Below are positions 16,883 through 27,446 of a DNA stretch of 64,000 nt, in pieces. A program made the position numbers and the translations under genes. Source of the stretch: Pedobacter miscanthi. Lineage in GTDB: Bacteria > Bacteroidota > Bacteroidia > Sphingobacteriales > Sphingobacteriaceae. Each line of letters begins with the position of its first letter. Within the stretch, counting starts at the first letter, position 1. Below the pieces are notes generated by a model that was given only the letters and a program-made list of their open reading frames with translations, searched no databases and had not been told where the DNA came from. The DNA is taken from positions 124,001 through 188,000 of the forward strand of contig NZ_QNQU01000012.1 of assembly GCF_003315595.1 (NCBI RefSeq). The letters are read 5' to 3'.

Positions 16883-16920
16883 AAAAAGCCATTTGACCGG
16901 AACAGATCAAATGGCTTTTT
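16883..16920. terminator. Bidirectional terminator between SDR and metG
   Basis: AAAAAGCCATTTGA and TCAAATGGCTTTTT are perfect 14-base inverted arms around a 10-base loop. They give a T-run on either strand and lie between two convergent genes. Confidence 0.9.
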
Positions 16921-16940
16921 TTTATTTTGACAGATTGGAT

Positions 16941-19049
16941 TTATCTGATCACACTACCTTCCTGAAACTTCTCTGCAGGAGCCACAAAAGTAAGTTTTCC
17001 TTCAGCATTTTCTGCCATCAGGATCATTCCCTGTGATAAAATTCCCTTAATTTCTCTTGGTGCAAGGTTTACGATCATGCTTACCTGTTTACCAACAATA
17101 TCTTCAGGTTTATAATATTCTGCGATGCCTGAAACCACTGTCCTTTCATCAATTCCAGTGTTTACGGTTAATTTCAACAGTTTTTTTGTTTTTTCTACCT
17201 TTTCAGCAGCAATAATGGTGGCTACACGGATATCCATTGCCGAGAAATCATCAAACTGGATATTTTCTTTTGCAGGTACAGCCGTTGCCGTAGCTGCCGC
17301 ATTGCTCACTTTGCTTTGGTTTAATTTTTCAATCTGGAAATCAATTTCGGAATCCTCTATTTTTTCGAATAAAAGCACAGCTTCACCAATCTCGTGACCT
17401 CTTTTTAACAAGTTAACAGTACCTGCATTTTCCCAATCATGTCCGCCGTTTTTAAGCATTTTCATTAGTTTTTCTGCTGTAAAAGGCAGGAAAGGCTCGA
17501 TCAAAATCTGGATATTGGCCGCAATCTGAAGTGCAATGTGCAATATTGTCCGAACGCGGTCTTCATCTGTTTTAATCAGCTTCCACGGTTCGGTTTCTGC
17601 AAGGTATTTATTACCCAAACGGGCAACATTCATTACTTCTGATAAAGCTTCCCTAAAACGGTAATTTTCGATAGATGCAGAAATTTTAGCAGGATAGCCA
17701 GCCAGTTCATCGATAACGGCCTGGTCAACCTCGGTAATCTCCATACAGGTAGGTACCGAACCACCAAAATATTTATGGGTAAGTACCACTACACGGTTTA
17801 CGAAATTACCCAGAATAGCAACCAATTCATTATTGTTCCGTGCCTGAAAATCCTTCCAGGTAAAATCGTTATCCTTGGTTTCAGGAGCAGTTGCCGTTAA
17901 TACATAACGTAAAACATCTTGTTTGCCTTCAAATTCCCTTAAATATTCGTTCAGCCAAACTGCCCAGTTTTTAGAAGTGGATATTTTCTGACCTTCGAGA
18001 TTTAAAAACTCATTTGCCGGAACGTTATCTGCCAACGTATATTCACCATGCGCCATTAACATCGCAGGGAAAATAATACAGTGGAACACGATATTATCTT
18101 TACCTATAAAGTGCACCAATTTGGTTTCATCACTTTTCCAGTACTCTTCCCAGCCACACTTATCATTTTCATAGCTACTAATATAATATTCTTCTGCTTT
18201 CGGGTTCCATACGTCGAGTTTTGCATAATTGCAAAGTTCTTTTGTGGCCGAAATGTAACCTATAGGTGCATCAAACCAAACATAAAGTACTTTACCTTCT
18301 GCATCGCGAAGCGGAACACGAACGCCCCAATCCAAATCCCTTGTCATCGCCCTTGGCTGTAAACCTGCATTTAACCAGCTTTGGCATTGCCCGTAAACAT
18401 TCGGGCGCCATTCTTTATGACTTTCGATATATGTACGTAATCGGTCTTCGTATTTATCAAGTGGTAAAAACCAGTTTTTTGTCTCTTTTAAAATCGGTTT
18501 ATCGCCGGATAGGGTAGATTTTGGATTGATTAAATCAGTGGCATTAAGTGTAGAACCGCAGTTTTCGCACTGATCGCCATAAGCATTTTCGTTACCACAT
18601 TTTGGACAGGTACCGGTGATGTAACGATCGGCCAAAAATTGTTTGGCACTAGGATCGTAGTATTGTTCGGTGATTTCTTCGGTAAAAACTCCTTTTTCAT
18701 AAAGCGTTTCGAAGAAATCGGCAGCTGTTTGGTGGTGGGTTAGGGAAGAAGTACGGTGGTAAATATCAAAAGAAACCCCAAACTCTTTAAAAGAATCGCC
18801 AATAATTTTATGGTACTTATCTACCACTTCCTGAGGAGTAATACCCTCTCTTTTGGCCTTTAAAGTAATCGGAACACCGTTTTCGTCAGATCCGCAGATG
18901 AATTTCACATCGCGTTTATTCGATCTCAGGTAACGGGCATAAATATCTGCAGGAATGTAAACACCGGCAAGGTGCCCAATATGAACCGGTCCATTGGTAT
19001 ATGGAAGCGCTGCAGTTACGGTATATCTTTTTATTTTACTATTATCCAA
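16941..19049 (-). CDS. metG: Methionyl-tRNA synthetase
   Basis: About 702 residues from a TTG at 19049 ([20 protein letters not shown]); a frame extension to 19181 exists but would run through the divergent gene and a promoter. The class I HIGH motif is VHIGHL near residue 20, the KMSKS loop appears as KISTSKN, and a zinc knuckle CPKCG ... CENCG sits in the insertion. The last 110 residues are the EMAPII/Arc1p-like tRNA-binding domain ([15 protein letters not shown] ... [14 protein letters not shown]). It charges tRNA-Met in the cytosol. A TATCTTTG -7 box lies 21 bases upstream of the TTG, supporting this start. Confidence 0.95.
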   Translation of the reverse strand: MDNSKIKRYTVTAALPYTNGPVHIGHLAGVYIPADIYARYLRSNKRDVKFICGSDENGVPITLKAKREGITPQEVVDKYHKIIGDSFKEFGVSFDIYHRTSSLTHHQTAADFFETLYEKGVFTEEITEQYYDPSAKQFLADRYITGTCPKCGNENAYGDQCENCGSTLNATDLINPKSTLSGDKPILKETKNWFLPLDKYEDRLRTYIESHKEWRPNVYGQCQSWLNAGLQPRAMTRDLDWGVRVPLRDAEGKVLYVWFDAPIGYISATKELCNYAKLDVWNPKAEEYYISSYENDKCGWEEYWKSDETKLVHFIGKDNIVFHCIIFPAMLMAHGEYTLADNVPANEFLNLEGQKISTSKNWAVWLNEYLREFEGKQDVLRYVLTATAPETKDNDFTWKDFQARNNNELVAILGNFVNRVVVLTHKYFGGSVPTCMEITEVDQAVIDELAGYPAKISASIENYRFREALSEVMNVARLGNKYLAETEPWKLIKTDEDRVRTILHIALQIAANIQILIEPFLPFTAEKLMKMLKNGGHDWENAGTVNLLKRGHEIGEAVLLFEKIEDSEIDFQIEKLNQSKVSNAAATATAVPAKENIQFDDFSAMDIRVATIIAAEKVEKTKKLLKLTVNTGIDERTVVSGIAEYYKPEDIVGKQVSMIVNLAPREIKGILSQGMILMAENAEGKLTFVAPAEKFQEGSVIR

Positions 19050-19069
19050 AACAATTTTTATTAATTTGG

Positions 19070-19077
19070 CAAAGATA
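19070..19077 (-). promoter_or_regulatory. -7 promoter box for metG
   Basis: TATCTTTG on the minus strand matches TAnnTTTG. It predicts transcription starting roughly 15 bases before the TTG start codon, in the narrow gap shared with the divergent LD-carboxypeptidase gene. Confidence 0.5.
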
Positions 19078-19089
19078 AGTGTTTTGAAG

Positions 19090-19989
19090 ATGATTAAGCA
19101 GCCCCCGTATTTAAAAAAAGGAGATAAAATTGCCCTCGTTTGTCCGGCAAAAAAATTACCCAAACCGATAGACCAAGCCATTGAAATATTAAAAAGCTGG
19201 GGTTTAGAGGTAATTTTAGGTGATAGTGTGTATGCAAGTCACCACCAATTTGCCGGAAGCGACAATTTAAGGACAAAAGATATCCAGCGTTTTCTGGATG
19301 ATCCATCTATAAAAGCCATTATTTCTGGTCGTGGGGGTTATGGCACCATCCGCATCATTGATGACCTTGATTTTACTGAATTCGACAAAAACCCGAAATG
19401 GTTTGTGGGCTTTAGCGATATCACCGTACTCCTTTCACATTTAATTGCGCAATGCCATACACAATGTCTGCATGCACAAATGCCCTATACTTTTGATGAA
19501 TCTACTCCGGAGGCCCTGACGTCTTTACAGAAGGCCTTATTTGGCGAAAAACAGACATATAATTATCAAAGCACATTTAAAAATAGGGCAGGGAATACCA
19601 CTGGTATTTTAATTGGTGGTAACCTCACGCTATTAGCCATGATGCAGGGTTCGGTTTCGGAAATGGATTTTACAAATAAAATCTTATTTATGGAAGATGT
19701 TGGCGAGCATGAGTACAGCATCGACCGTATGTTGCGGATGTTGAAAAGAGCTGGTAAACTATCAAAGTTAAAAGGTTTGATTGTTGGTGCTTTTAATGAA
19801 ATAGCGGAAGAAAAGATTTCATTTGGACAGACAGCTGATGAGGTAATCTGGGATATTGTTAAGGAATATGATTATCCGGTTTGTTTTAATTTTCCAACAG
19901 GACATATCGAAAACAACTTATGCATGACTTTAGGTGCTGAGGTAGCATTAAATGTAGAAACCAATAACGTTCAATTTAAATATTTATAA
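19090..19989 (+). CDS. LD-carboxypeptidase (murein tetrapeptide carboxypeptidase, S66)
   Basis: 299 residues from the ATG at 19090 ([17 protein letters not shown]); the frame extends to 18994 but that part lies inside metG. S66 hallmarks are present: [15 protein letters not shown] at 80-94, the nucleophile S109 in GFSDIT, an acidic LFMEDVGE and the C-terminal GHIENN histidine. The enzyme removes the terminal D-alanine from muropeptide tetrapeptides during peptidoglycan recycling. No signal peptide, so it is cytosolic. It is divergent from metG and followed by a DoxX gene one base later. Confidence 0.9.
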   Translation: MIKQPPYLKKGDKIALVCPAKKLPKPIDQAIEILKSWGLEVILGDSVYASHHQFAGSDNLRTKDIQRFLDDPSIKAIISGRGGYGTIRIIDDLDFTEFDKNPKWFVGFSDITVLLSHLIAQCHTQCLHAQMPYTFDESTPEALTSLQKALFGEKQTYNYQSTFKNRAGNTTGILIGGNLTLLAMMQGSVSEMDFTNKILFMEDVGEHEYSIDRMLRMLKRAGKLSKLKGLIVGAFNEIAEEKISFGQTADEVIWDIVKEYDYPVCFNFPTGHIENNLCMTLGAEVALNVETNNVQFKYL

Positions 19990-19990
19990 G

Positions 19991-20398
19991 ATGGCGATTT
20001 TAGATAATTTAGGGAAATACCGGAATACAGGTTTACTACTTTTGCGTTTAGGCATAGGAGTAATGTTCATTATTCACGGTTTTCCAAAACTTGCCGGCGG
20101 GCCAAATGGCTGGACAGGCTTAGGTGGGAGCATGAAAGTAATCGGCATAGATTTTCTGCCAATATTTTGGGGTTTTATGGCTGCGGCGACAGAAACCTTT
20201 GGCGGTTTTCTATTAATTGTAGGCTTATTTTTTAGACCGGCATTGATTTTATTAATCTTCACCATGATTATTGCCGCTTTGGTGCATTTCGGCAAAGGCG
20301 ATGGGTTGGGCGGAGCCAGCCATGCAATAGAATTAGGCATTGTATTTTTCGGATTGATCTTTATCGGACCAGGGAAATATAGTGTGGATAAGAAGTAG
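19991..20398 (+). CDS. DoxX family membrane protein
   Basis: 135 residues with four hydrophobic segments and the DoxX signature LLRLGIGVMFIIHGFPKL, then a central helix with ETFGGFLLIVGLFFRPA. DoxX proteins are small inner-membrane proteins linked to quinone or thiol redox chemistry, but their activity is mostly unassigned. It starts one base after the LD-carboxypeptidase stop, so the two are co-transcribed. A bidirectional terminator follows. Confidence 0.85.
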   Translation: MAILDNLGKYRNTGLLLLRLGIGVMFIIHGFPKLAGGPNGWTGLGGSMKVIGIDFLPIFWGFMAAATETFGGFLLIVGLFFRPALILLIFTMIIAALVHFGKGDGLGGASHAIELGIVFFGLIFIGPGKYSVDKK

Positions 20399-20415
20399 AG
20401 AAAATTTACAAAATA

Positions 20416-20447
20416 AAAAGGGGATTGTAGATTCACAACCCCCTTTT
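20416..20447. terminator. Bidirectional terminator
   Basis: AAAAGGGGATTGT (20416-20428) and ACAACCCCCTTTT (20435-20447) pair at 12 of 13 positions around AGATTC, between the convergent DoxX and susD genes. Confidence 0.85.
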
Positions 20448-20450
20448 CAT

Positions 20451-21914
20451 TTAATTGTCTGTCATTAATCTATTCAATGATAACTCTTCTGAAGATATTG
20501 GCCAAATGTAACCGGTTTCAGTTGGCGATTTAGCTGGTGCACTACCTTTTAGTGGAATAGTTAGCAATAATCTCGTTAAATCCGGTGCCCTTAAACCTTC
20601 TCCTAAAAACTCTATTCTTCTTTCTAATAATAAAGCATCAGTAAAATCGCTAACAGTAGCAGGAGCAAGCACTGTAGTTGCATCTGAACGCTGACGTACC
20701 GCATTCAGCAACAATAATGCCTGAGCATCAACAGTATTTGTACTACGCACTCTAGCTTCTGCCAAGTTTAGAAGAACCTCAGCCCATCTGATTACAGGAA
20801 CATAATCTGTATAAGGACTGGCTGTAGTAAATTTAGCTACAAACTGTTTTGATGCTGCTGAGGTAAAAATCAAAGCTCTTCTTTTATCAGTCGACTTCCA
20901 GCCAGTATTAGCGATAACACCAGCAGGGTTTAATGAAAACTCTGTTGTACCAGGTGTGGCATTTGTAAAATAAAAATACGAAGCCAAAGAATTTTGTGTG
21001 CCAGGATAATCTAACGGGCTGGCTGAAGTAGTCATTGGTAATGAAAATACAGATTCAGCAGTTGTATATGGTGTTTTGAAAACAGATGCAATATCTGAAA
21101 CTAAATCATTCGGAACATTCACCTTTGCTTTAAACGGCGCCACTGCTGGCACCAATTTATTTGCTTCTGTAATAACGTCGGTCCATTTGCCCATACTTAA
21201 ATAAACTCTTGTTTTTAAAGCAATCGCTGTATTTTTATGTGCTCTTGTAGTGTTAAGTAAAGCTGTAGCATTTGTTGCCGGAAGATTTGCTTCTGCATAA
21301 TTTAAATCAGAAATAATTTGGGTATAAACCTGATCAACTGTACTTCTTGCTAAATCTGAAAATCCAGGCCCGGTAATACCTGTTAATCGCAATGGTAGGC
21401 CAGGCTTACTTCCGTTTCCATCTGCGTATGGCCTTGCAAACACCTGCAATAGGCTGTAGTAAGATAGAGCTCTAATTAATCTTGCTTCGGCAGTATATTT
21501 CGCACCTAACGCATCACCTACAACCGAATTACCTTTCGAGGCCATACCATCTATAAAAACATTACACCTGTTAATGGTAACATAAGCTTGAGACCATAAA
21601 CTTTTAACCGAAGTTGCACTATTGGCAAGGTTCATGCTCCAAACATCGGATGCTGTCACCAAGTTTCCGGTTTCGTTTATAAAATCTTCTCCTCTAATGC
21701 TTCCATAAACCAAATATCTACCCCCGTAAAATGAGCCATTTTTTAATGAACCATATAATGAGTTTGCCTGACTTTCAATTCGGAATTGCGTATCGAAAGC
21801 ATTTTCTGCAGCCACAGAAGTTTTTAGTGCGGGGTCTAGAAATTCTCTTTTGCAAGAACTTGTAAATACGACAGCCGAACATACTATTGCTATATATAAA
21901 TTTCTTTTGTTCAT
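20451..21914 (-). CDS. SusD/RagB family nutrient-binding lipoprotein (pair 1)
   Basis: 487 residues with a lipoprotein signal (TSSCKREFLDP, Cys near 21). The N-terminal SusD-like_3 helical region and the C-terminal RagB/SusD part (ending near YIWPISSEELSLN) are both recognisable. SusD proteins form the lid over a SusC transporter and capture the ligand at the cell surface. It is 18 bases downstream of its susC partner, in the same operon. Shorter than many SusDs but complete. The ligand cannot be deduced. Confidence 0.9.
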   Translation of the reverse strand: MNKRNLYIAIVCSAVVFTSSCKREFLDPALKTSVAAENAFDTQFRIESQANSLYGSLKNGSFYGGRYLVYGSIRGEDFINETGNLVTASDVWSMNLANSATSVKSLWSQAYVTINRCNVFIDGMASKGNSVVGDALGAKYTAEARLIRALSYYSLLQVFARPYADGNGSKPGLPLRLTGITGPGFSDLARSTVDQVYTQIISDLNYAEANLPATNATALLNTTRAHKNTAIALKTRVYLSMGKWTDVITEANKLVPAVAPFKAKVNVPNDLVSDIASVFKTPYTTAESVFSLPMTTSASPLDYPGTQNSLASYFYFTNATPGTTEFSLNPAGVIANTGWKSTDKRRALIFTSAASKQFVAKFTTASPYTDYVPVIRWAEVLLNLAEARVRSTNTVDAQALLLLNAVRQRSDATTVLAPATVSDFTDALLLERRIEFLGEGLRAPDLTRLLLTIPLKGSAPAKSPTETGYIWPISSEELSLNRLMTDN

Positions 21915-21932
21915 GATTTTTTCCTTTAAATT

Positions 21933-24900
21933 TTAAAAACCTAAGCTAAGTCCCATGGTATAAGTTCTAGCATTTGGACCAGAGTTTCTATCCGAACCTT
22001 GACCAGATGAGCTTGATCCATTTGAAGAAACTTCCGGATCTGGACCTGGATACTTAGTTATAATGGCAAGGTTTTGACCTGCTACATAAACACGAAGGCG
22101 GTTAATACCCGATTTTCCGAACGCAGTTTGAGGAATAGTATAACCAAGGCTTAGATTTCTTAATTTAACAAAATCTCCTTTGAACACATTTATATCCAAT
22201 GGAATAGTATTACCATAAGAAACGTTATCAGTATACACCGCTCTTGGGAAATCGGTGATATCACCAGGTTTTTGCCAACGGTTCAACACATCAACTGCAT
22301 TGTTCCAATACCTCTGATCGTGCAAACCTGCATTAGTTCCATAAGATACCCAGAAACCTAACTGATAAGTTAGCATCACATTTAAATCAAAATTTTTGTA
22401 ACGAAAAGTATTATCAAAACCACCATAGAACTTAGGGGCAGTATTGTGATACATTTCCGCATCAGCACTTTGGGTTATAGCTGGAGCAGTAGCACCATTA
22501 TCAAGATAAGTCCAATTTGCTTGACCAGTAGGTACTATATGTTGATAAGTAACTGCTCTACCTGCTTTGTTATAGAATATTCTTCTTCCAGTTGCAGGAT
22601 CTACCCCCCCTGTACGCACCACATAAAGGTAACCAATGGAATATCCAGGAATGGAACGGTTAACATTTTCTCCTGTTGTAGTAGAGCCTGTTGGGGTTAT
22701 AATTTCAGTTAAACCAGGAGCTAAGGCAGTAACCTCGTTTTTATTATAGGCAATATTGAAGTTACTGGTCCAAGAAAAATCTGTAGATTTGAGTGGTGAA
22801 GCATTCACATTAAACTCCCAGCCCTTATTATACATAGAACCAATATTGGTAGCAACTGTTGACGGAACCCCGGTTGATGGGGATTGAGATACATTAAGGA
22901 TCAAACCATCAATGTTGTTTTTATAATAATCAATTTCAAAATCGATCCTACCTTTTAAGACACCGAAGTTAATACCAATATCCGTTTTTTTACTCGTTTC
23001 CCAGGTAAGCTCTTTGTTTCCGGCAGCACTATATATAGATGATGGAATACCACCATACAAAGCAGAACCATAAGTAGAAAAAGTAGCATAATCTCCGATA
23101 CCAGAAATATTACCAACTTTACCATAACTACCTTTAATTTTGAAACTGCTAAATACTTTATCTAAACCGGCACTAACCCAGAAATTTTCTTTGGTGATTT
23201 CCCATCCTGCAGATGCTCCCCAGAAAGTTCCTTTTTTAATCCCCAGGGCCGAATATTCATCTTGTCTTAAGTTACCACTCAAGAAATATTTACCGTCGTA
23301 ATTATAATTTAAACGACTGAAGTAAGAAAGCAGGTAATTTTCTCCATAAGCTGCTCCAGTAGAATTATTCAACGTAAATCCCGCCTGTACTACATCATAG
23401 GCCGGGTCTGTTAAACCTTGGCGGTCGATGCCGTAACCAGTAACCGTATTTCTCTGTTGCTCTTGTCCAACCAATAAATTGAAACTATGTTTAGAAATTT
23501 CGTAATCAGCCTGAGCTGTGTTGGTCCAGGTCCAGTTTTTTCTTTTTCTGAAAGCTCCAATGGCCTCTCCACTTACACCCTGACCAGGCCCGTGAACCGG
23601 ATTATAGAAAATATCGTTATCGCTATTAATATAATCAATACCATACATTGATTTCAAATTTAACCACTTGAATGGGCTAACCTGTAAATATGCATTGGAT
23701 TGTAAATGATCTAATTCGTTGTTTTCACGGTTTAAAGAAAGTACCTGTGCAAAATTATAAAAACCAACCTGATTACCAGTTACAATATTGTTCATTGGTC
23801 CAACAAATGTAGCACCTAAGTTAAAGCTCCCGTCATTATTATATGGTGATACATTTGGCGAATTTACCAATGCCGTTCTGGCTAAACCCGATGTGCCGTA
23901 AGCCTCTCCATTTAACGAACCTGAAGAAATTGCAGCCAAATTTTTCTCATTAGAGTATGATAGCTTGCCACCAATGGTGATGAATTTATTCAATTTACTA
24001 TCAATATTGAATAATCCATTTAATCTTTTAAAATCATTTTTCTGATAAATACCTTGTTGGTTAGTATAACCAAAGCCCATATAATACTTGGTATTTTCAG
24101 TACCACCAGAAATATTTACGTTATGGTTTTGCGAAACACCTGTACGATAAGCATAATCGTACCAGTTTGTATTGATGGGCTGGCCATCAGGACCATTTGT
24201 TAAAACGAATTTCTGAAGTTGCGAAACACCGTTGAAAGTTACGTTAACACTTCCAGGGCGGATAGCATTTGCATTGGCTATAGCTTCGTTTTTATAATCT
24301 GTATACTGAAAAGCATCGAGTAATTTTGGCAAGCGATAAGCTTCAGACCAACCTACCCAAAAATCGTAATTTACTTTTGGTAAACCTGTTTTACCTCTTT
24401 TAGTAGTAACAAATACAACACCATTAGCAGCACGGCTACCATAAATAGCGGTTGAAGCAGCGTCTTTGGCAATATCGATACTCTCAATATCATTTGGGTT
24501 AATACTCGATAACGGATTTGCTGCAGAAGCAGTTAAGCCCTGGTCTCCAGTGGTTGCTACCACACCATCAATCACGAACAAAGGCTGAGAACTTAACGAA
24601 ATAGAATTAGTACCCCTTATCCTGAATACAGGCGGAGTATTTAATACACCTGCCGGTACAGTTATCTGCACACCAGAAGCCCTACCTGCCAAACCAGCTT
24701 CTAAACTCTGAATTGGTTTTTGAGCTATAGCTGAACCGCTTACAGATGCAGTGCTTCCAGTGGTTTCACCACGCTTTTGGGTACCATACCCCACAACAAC
24801 AACATCAGTTAATGTTTTCGAATCACTCTCTAACGCTATATTTAATGTATTTGAAGAACCAATAGATTTGGTTACTGATATAAATCCGATAGAAGAAAAT

Positions 24901-25115
24901 TCGAGTGATGATATGCTCCGGGGCACTTTAAGCGAGAATTTTCCATCTGCTCCCGTTGTGGTTCCGCCGGTTGCACCTTTGATTTTAACACTTACTCCTG
25001 GAAGTGGTAACCCATCTTCACTGGCCGTAACTGTCCCTGTGATTGTTCGATCTTGCGCTGTTGCAGAGGTGGCAATAAACAGCAATATGAACAAACTTTG
25101 TAGAAGTTTTTTCAT
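21933..25115 (-). CDS. SusC/RagA family TonB-linked outer membrane protein (pair 1)
   Basis: 1060 residues: signal peptide ending near ATSATAQ (about 21), a carboxypeptidase-D-like regulatory domain (DRTITGTVTASEDGLPLPGV ... to about 105), the conserved VVVGYGTQKRGE stretch, then plug (DIESIDIAKDAASTAIYGSR) and a 22-strand barrel ending in the aromatic MGLSLGF. It imports oligomeric nutrients with its SusD partner using TonB energy. The first codons are almost the same DNA as in the other three susC genes here. No sigma-regulator domain is fused. Confidence 0.93.
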   Translation of the reverse strand: MKKLLQSLFILLFIATSATAQDRTITGTVTASEDGLPLPGVSVKIKGATGGTTTGADGKFSLKVPRSISSLEFSSIGFISVTKSIGSSNTLNIALESDSKTLTDVVVVGYGTQKRGETTGSTASVSGSAIAQKPIQSLEAGLAGRASGVQITVPAGVLNTPPVFRIRGTNSISLSSQPLFVIDGVVATTGDQGLTASAANPLSSINPNDIESIDIAKDAASTAIYGSRAANGVVFVTTKRGKTGLPKVNYDFWVGWSEAYRLPKLLDAFQYTDYKNEAIANANAIRPGSVNVTFNGVSQLQKFVLTNGPDGQPINTNWYDYAYRTGVSQNHNVNISGGTENTKYYMGFGYTNQQGIYQKNDFKRLNGLFNIDSKLNKFITIGGKLSYSNEKNLAAISSGSLNGEAYGTSGLARTALVNSPNVSPYNNDGSFNLGATFVGPMNNIVTGNQVGFYNFAQVLSLNRENNELDHLQSNAYLQVSPFKWLNLKSMYGIDYINSDNDIFYNPVHGPGQGVSGEAIGAFRKRKNWTWTNTAQADYEISKHSFNLLVGQEQQRNTVTGYGIDRQGLTDPAYDVVQAGFTLNNSTGAAYGENYLLSYFSRLNYNYDGKYFLSGNLRQDEYSALGIKKGTFWGASAGWEITKENFWVSAGLDKVFSSFKIKGSYGKVGNISGIGDYATFSTYGSALYGGIPSSIYSAAGNKELTWETSKKTDIGINFGVLKGRIDFEIDYYKNNIDGLILNVSQSPSTGVPSTVATNIGSMYNKGWEFNVNASPLKSTDFSWTSNFNIAYNKNEVTALAPGLTEIITPTGSTTTGENVNRSIPGYSIGYLYVVRTGGVDPATGRRIFYNKAGRAVTYQHIVPTGQANWTYLDNGATAPAITQSADAEMYHNTAPKFYGGFDNTFRYKNFDLNVMLTYQLGFWVSYGTNAGLHDQRYWNNAVDVLNRWQKPGDITDFPRAVYTDNVSYGNTIPLDINVFKGDFVKLRNLSLGYTIPQTAFGKSGINRLRVYVAGQNLAIITKYPGPDPEVSSNGSSSSGQGSDRNSGPNARTYTMGLSLGF

Positions 25116-25329
25116 AAAAAAGTTTAGTTTAGTTAATAATAATACAATATAGGATTTAGTATTTTGTAATACAAATTTTACAATAAAAAATACATATTTT
25201 TTATTTTTACTGCTTAAACCCTGCTAAATAACTGATTATTAGAAACACTGAGCAAACCTCTGACTGAATAAATTTAAAAACAAACAACTACTGTGGTTCC
25301 CGTAGCTGAAATTTTAGTTTTAATATTTA

Positions 25330-25510
25330 CTGGATGGCAATTACGGTCTTAATTGACCATTGAGGCACTTCCAATTGTTCGATTTGGGTTATTGCTCCGG
25401 TTGCAATAAGCAGCAATACGAACAAACTCTACGCGAGTTATTTCATAAAAGTTAGTTTAGTTCTGGTTAATAATACAATATAGCACTTAGATAGATGTCA
25501 TGCAAATTTT
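25330..25510 (-). pseudogene. Relic of a susC 5' end (promoter, leader and signal peptide)
   Basis: On the minus strand an ATG at 25446 is followed by a codon for Lys, stops, and then SLFVLLLIATGAITQ, matching the SLFILLFIATSATAQ signal peptide of susC 1. Upstream the same CAAATTTTACAA block occurs at 25503, exactly 57 bases from the ATG, as in susC 1 (25172 to 25115). Everything after the signal region is lost. It is the stub of a deleted fifth copy. Confidence 0.65.
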
Positions 25511-25862
25511 ACAAAAAAAAATCAGCAGTAATTTCTACAGGATTAGGTGCTTATTGATTAAAAACTAAGCAAAACCTACCAAAAAGCCGCTAAAACAATA
25601 AAAAAAAAAAAGACAATTAATTTTTAACCACCTTTCTTGATAAAAATGATACAATTACATTAAAAATAGATTAAAAAATTATCAGCAGGAAGCAGCAATA
25701 CCAAGAAAAACTTAAAAAATGGCCCAAATAGCTATAGAATAAGTATAAAACTACACATATTTAAATATTATTGATATAGTTACCTTATAATTAGTGTTTT
25801 AATGTTAAAGCAGTGCAGATCTCGAAAATTAGATCTAATCAGCATTCCATATTTTAAAAAAC

Positions 25863-25899
25863 AAAAAGCCCGGATCACTTTTGATGAACCGGGCTTTTT
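25863..25899 (-). terminator. Terminator of the pair 2 operon
   Basis: AAAAAGCCCGG (25863-25873) pairs with CCGGGCTTTTT (25889-25899) over 11 bases, with a 15-base loop, 15 bases after the susD 2 stop. Confidence 0.9.
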
Positions 25900-25914
25900 A
25901 TTAACCTTAATATA

Positions 25915-27432
25915 TTACTTTTTAAGGTTTGGATTATTAATTACCTCAGCCTGAGGTATTGGAAATGTTAGTTCATCAGAATCGTAGGCAAACGTTTCAC
26001 CTGGAAAGAATAAGTTTGCAGAACCACGAGTAACGGAGTGTTTGTTACGCTTTACAGCCAGGTAAGTTTTACCCTCGCCCCATAACTCGATACGCGATTG
26101 AAGGTAGATTTCTTCTTTAAGCGCATTTCCACTTAAACCGTCTACATAGCTAAAATCTGTAATTCTTAAAGCCAATAGTTTCTTTAATGCATCCCTGGCA
26201 GGGGCATCTTGAGATAATCTTGCTTTTGCTTCTGCATTTAACAATAGCATTTCATCGGCTCTCATATAAATGTAATCTGTTGTAACCTGTCTTTGGCCCT
26301 GAATTACTCTAGCAGGGTCGAAAAATTTACCTGTCGGGATCAATCCTTTATATGTAGCAGAATTTACAAACTGATTTTTTCTTACGTCATCAGCACGTAT
26401 GGATGCATAAAGAGCATTATCAGCAACCTTTGCATCCCCTACCGACGCATAGCTGTATGTATAAACATCTACCTGGCCCCACCATGAAACTAAATCCAAA
26501 TTACTTGCAATGGTTAAATCTGCGCCCCAGATCCAGCTTGGTGTTGCTACATTATTAAATCCTGATTCTGGATTAAGTAACTTACCTGTACCATCCAATT
26601 GAGCTACCACAGCATTTTTGGTTGTTAAAGGGAATTTAGCAAGAACTTCGTCTGTTAAGGTTATTACTTTTGCCAAATCAGCATCTGTTCCCCTGGCAGC
26701 ATAAGTATACGCCAACAAACCCTTTGCTACATCAGCATTAATTTCTCCTTTGTTTGTGCGATTATAAGTAGCTAAAATCTGTATAGACTCTGTTAAATCT
26801 TTTACAATCTGATCAAATATTTGGGCTGAAGTGCTTAAGGGCTGATTTGGAGCTTTTGTATCTATATATAGTGGCAGAATTTTTTCTGCACCTGTTCCAT
26901 AACCTTTTTCAGCATAAAATTGCGTTAAGTAAAAATAAGCATATGCCCTCATTGCTTTCGCTTGCCCCATGTAATTCTTCAGGTTCACATCTGTTAATAC
27001 TGCGTCATTTCCACCTAAAACATCAATCACGGTATTTGCTGCAAATATGATTCGATAATAATAACGCCAAGGAACATAAGCTTGGTTAGAAGTAAAATCC
27101 TTAGTAGCCTGATATCTTGCTACTGTTGCATACCAACCATATGTTTGAGCCCCCAGCATCATATCTGATGCGAGCATATCAGAATAGATATCGTTGCCTT
27201 TCTGACCAAAATCATCATGACCTGTTGTTCCTCCAGTACCTGTATTGTACATTGTGGAATACAGCCCCGAAACCATCCCCTTTAATAGCGTTGGATCTTG
27301 TTTAACGGCATCAGCTAACTGATCTGTAGAAATTAATTCATGTGGCTTTTCATCCAAAAATTCTTTTTTACAGCTACTTGCAAAAACACTTAATGCAATT
27401 GCTCCGGTAATGATATATTTTAAATTTTTCAT
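25915..27432 (-). CDS. SusD/RagB family nutrient-binding lipoprotein (pair 2)
   Basis: 505 residues with a lipoprotein signal (FASSCKKEFLDEKPHE, Cys near 21), a TPR-like helical N-terminal half (YRIIFAANTVID ... AKAMRAYAYFYLTQFYAEKGYG) and the typical RagB ending TFPIPQAEVINNPNLKK. These features mark a full-length classical SusD. It lies 14 bases after susC 2 and before a strong terminator, so the operon consists of susC 2 and susD 2 only. Ligand unknown. Confidence 0.93.
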   Translation of the reverse strand: MKNLKYIITGAIALSVFASSCKKEFLDEKPHELISTDQLADAVKQDPTLLKGMVSGLYSTMYNTGTGGTTGHDDFGQKGNDIYSDMLASDMMLGAQTYGWYATVARYQATKDFTSNQAYVPWRYYYRIIFAANTVIDVLGGNDAVLTDVNLKNYMGQAKAMRAYAYFYLTQFYAEKGYGTGAEKILPLYIDTKAPNQPLSTSAQIFDQIVKDLTESIQILATYNRTNKGEINADVAKGLLAYTYAARGTDADLAKVITLTDEVLAKFPLTTKNAVVAQLDGTGKLLNPESGFNNVATPSWIWGADLTIASNLDLVSWWGQVDVYTYSYASVGDAKVADNALYASIRADDVRKNQFVNSATYKGLIPTGKFFDPARVIQGQRQVTTDYIYMRADEMLLLNAEAKARLSQDAPARDALKKLLALRITDFSYVDGLSGNALKEEIYLQSRIELWGEGKTYLAVKRNKHSVTRGSANLFFPGETFAYDSDELTFPIPQAEVINNPNLKK

Positions 27433-27446
27433 CTTGATTTCTTTAA

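Larger units (their letters stand above)
25116..25914. other. Intergenic region holding a decayed susC start and a terminator
   Basis: No intact gene. The first 60 bases are the leader of susC 1, with a CAAATTTTACAA block at 25172. A degraded second copy of the same leader and signal-peptide region follows at about 25330-25510. The rest is AT-rich, ending with a terminator for the pair 2 operon. Confidence 0.6.

Noticed and set aside
18994..19089. N-terminal extension of the LD-carboxypeptidase
   Set aside because: It lies within metG coding sequence and adds 32 residues not found in the S66 family.
19050..19181. N-terminal extension of metG to an upstream ATG
   Set aside because: It would cross the metG -7 box and the start of the divergent LD-carboxypeptidase, and its residues are unlike any MetG N-terminus.
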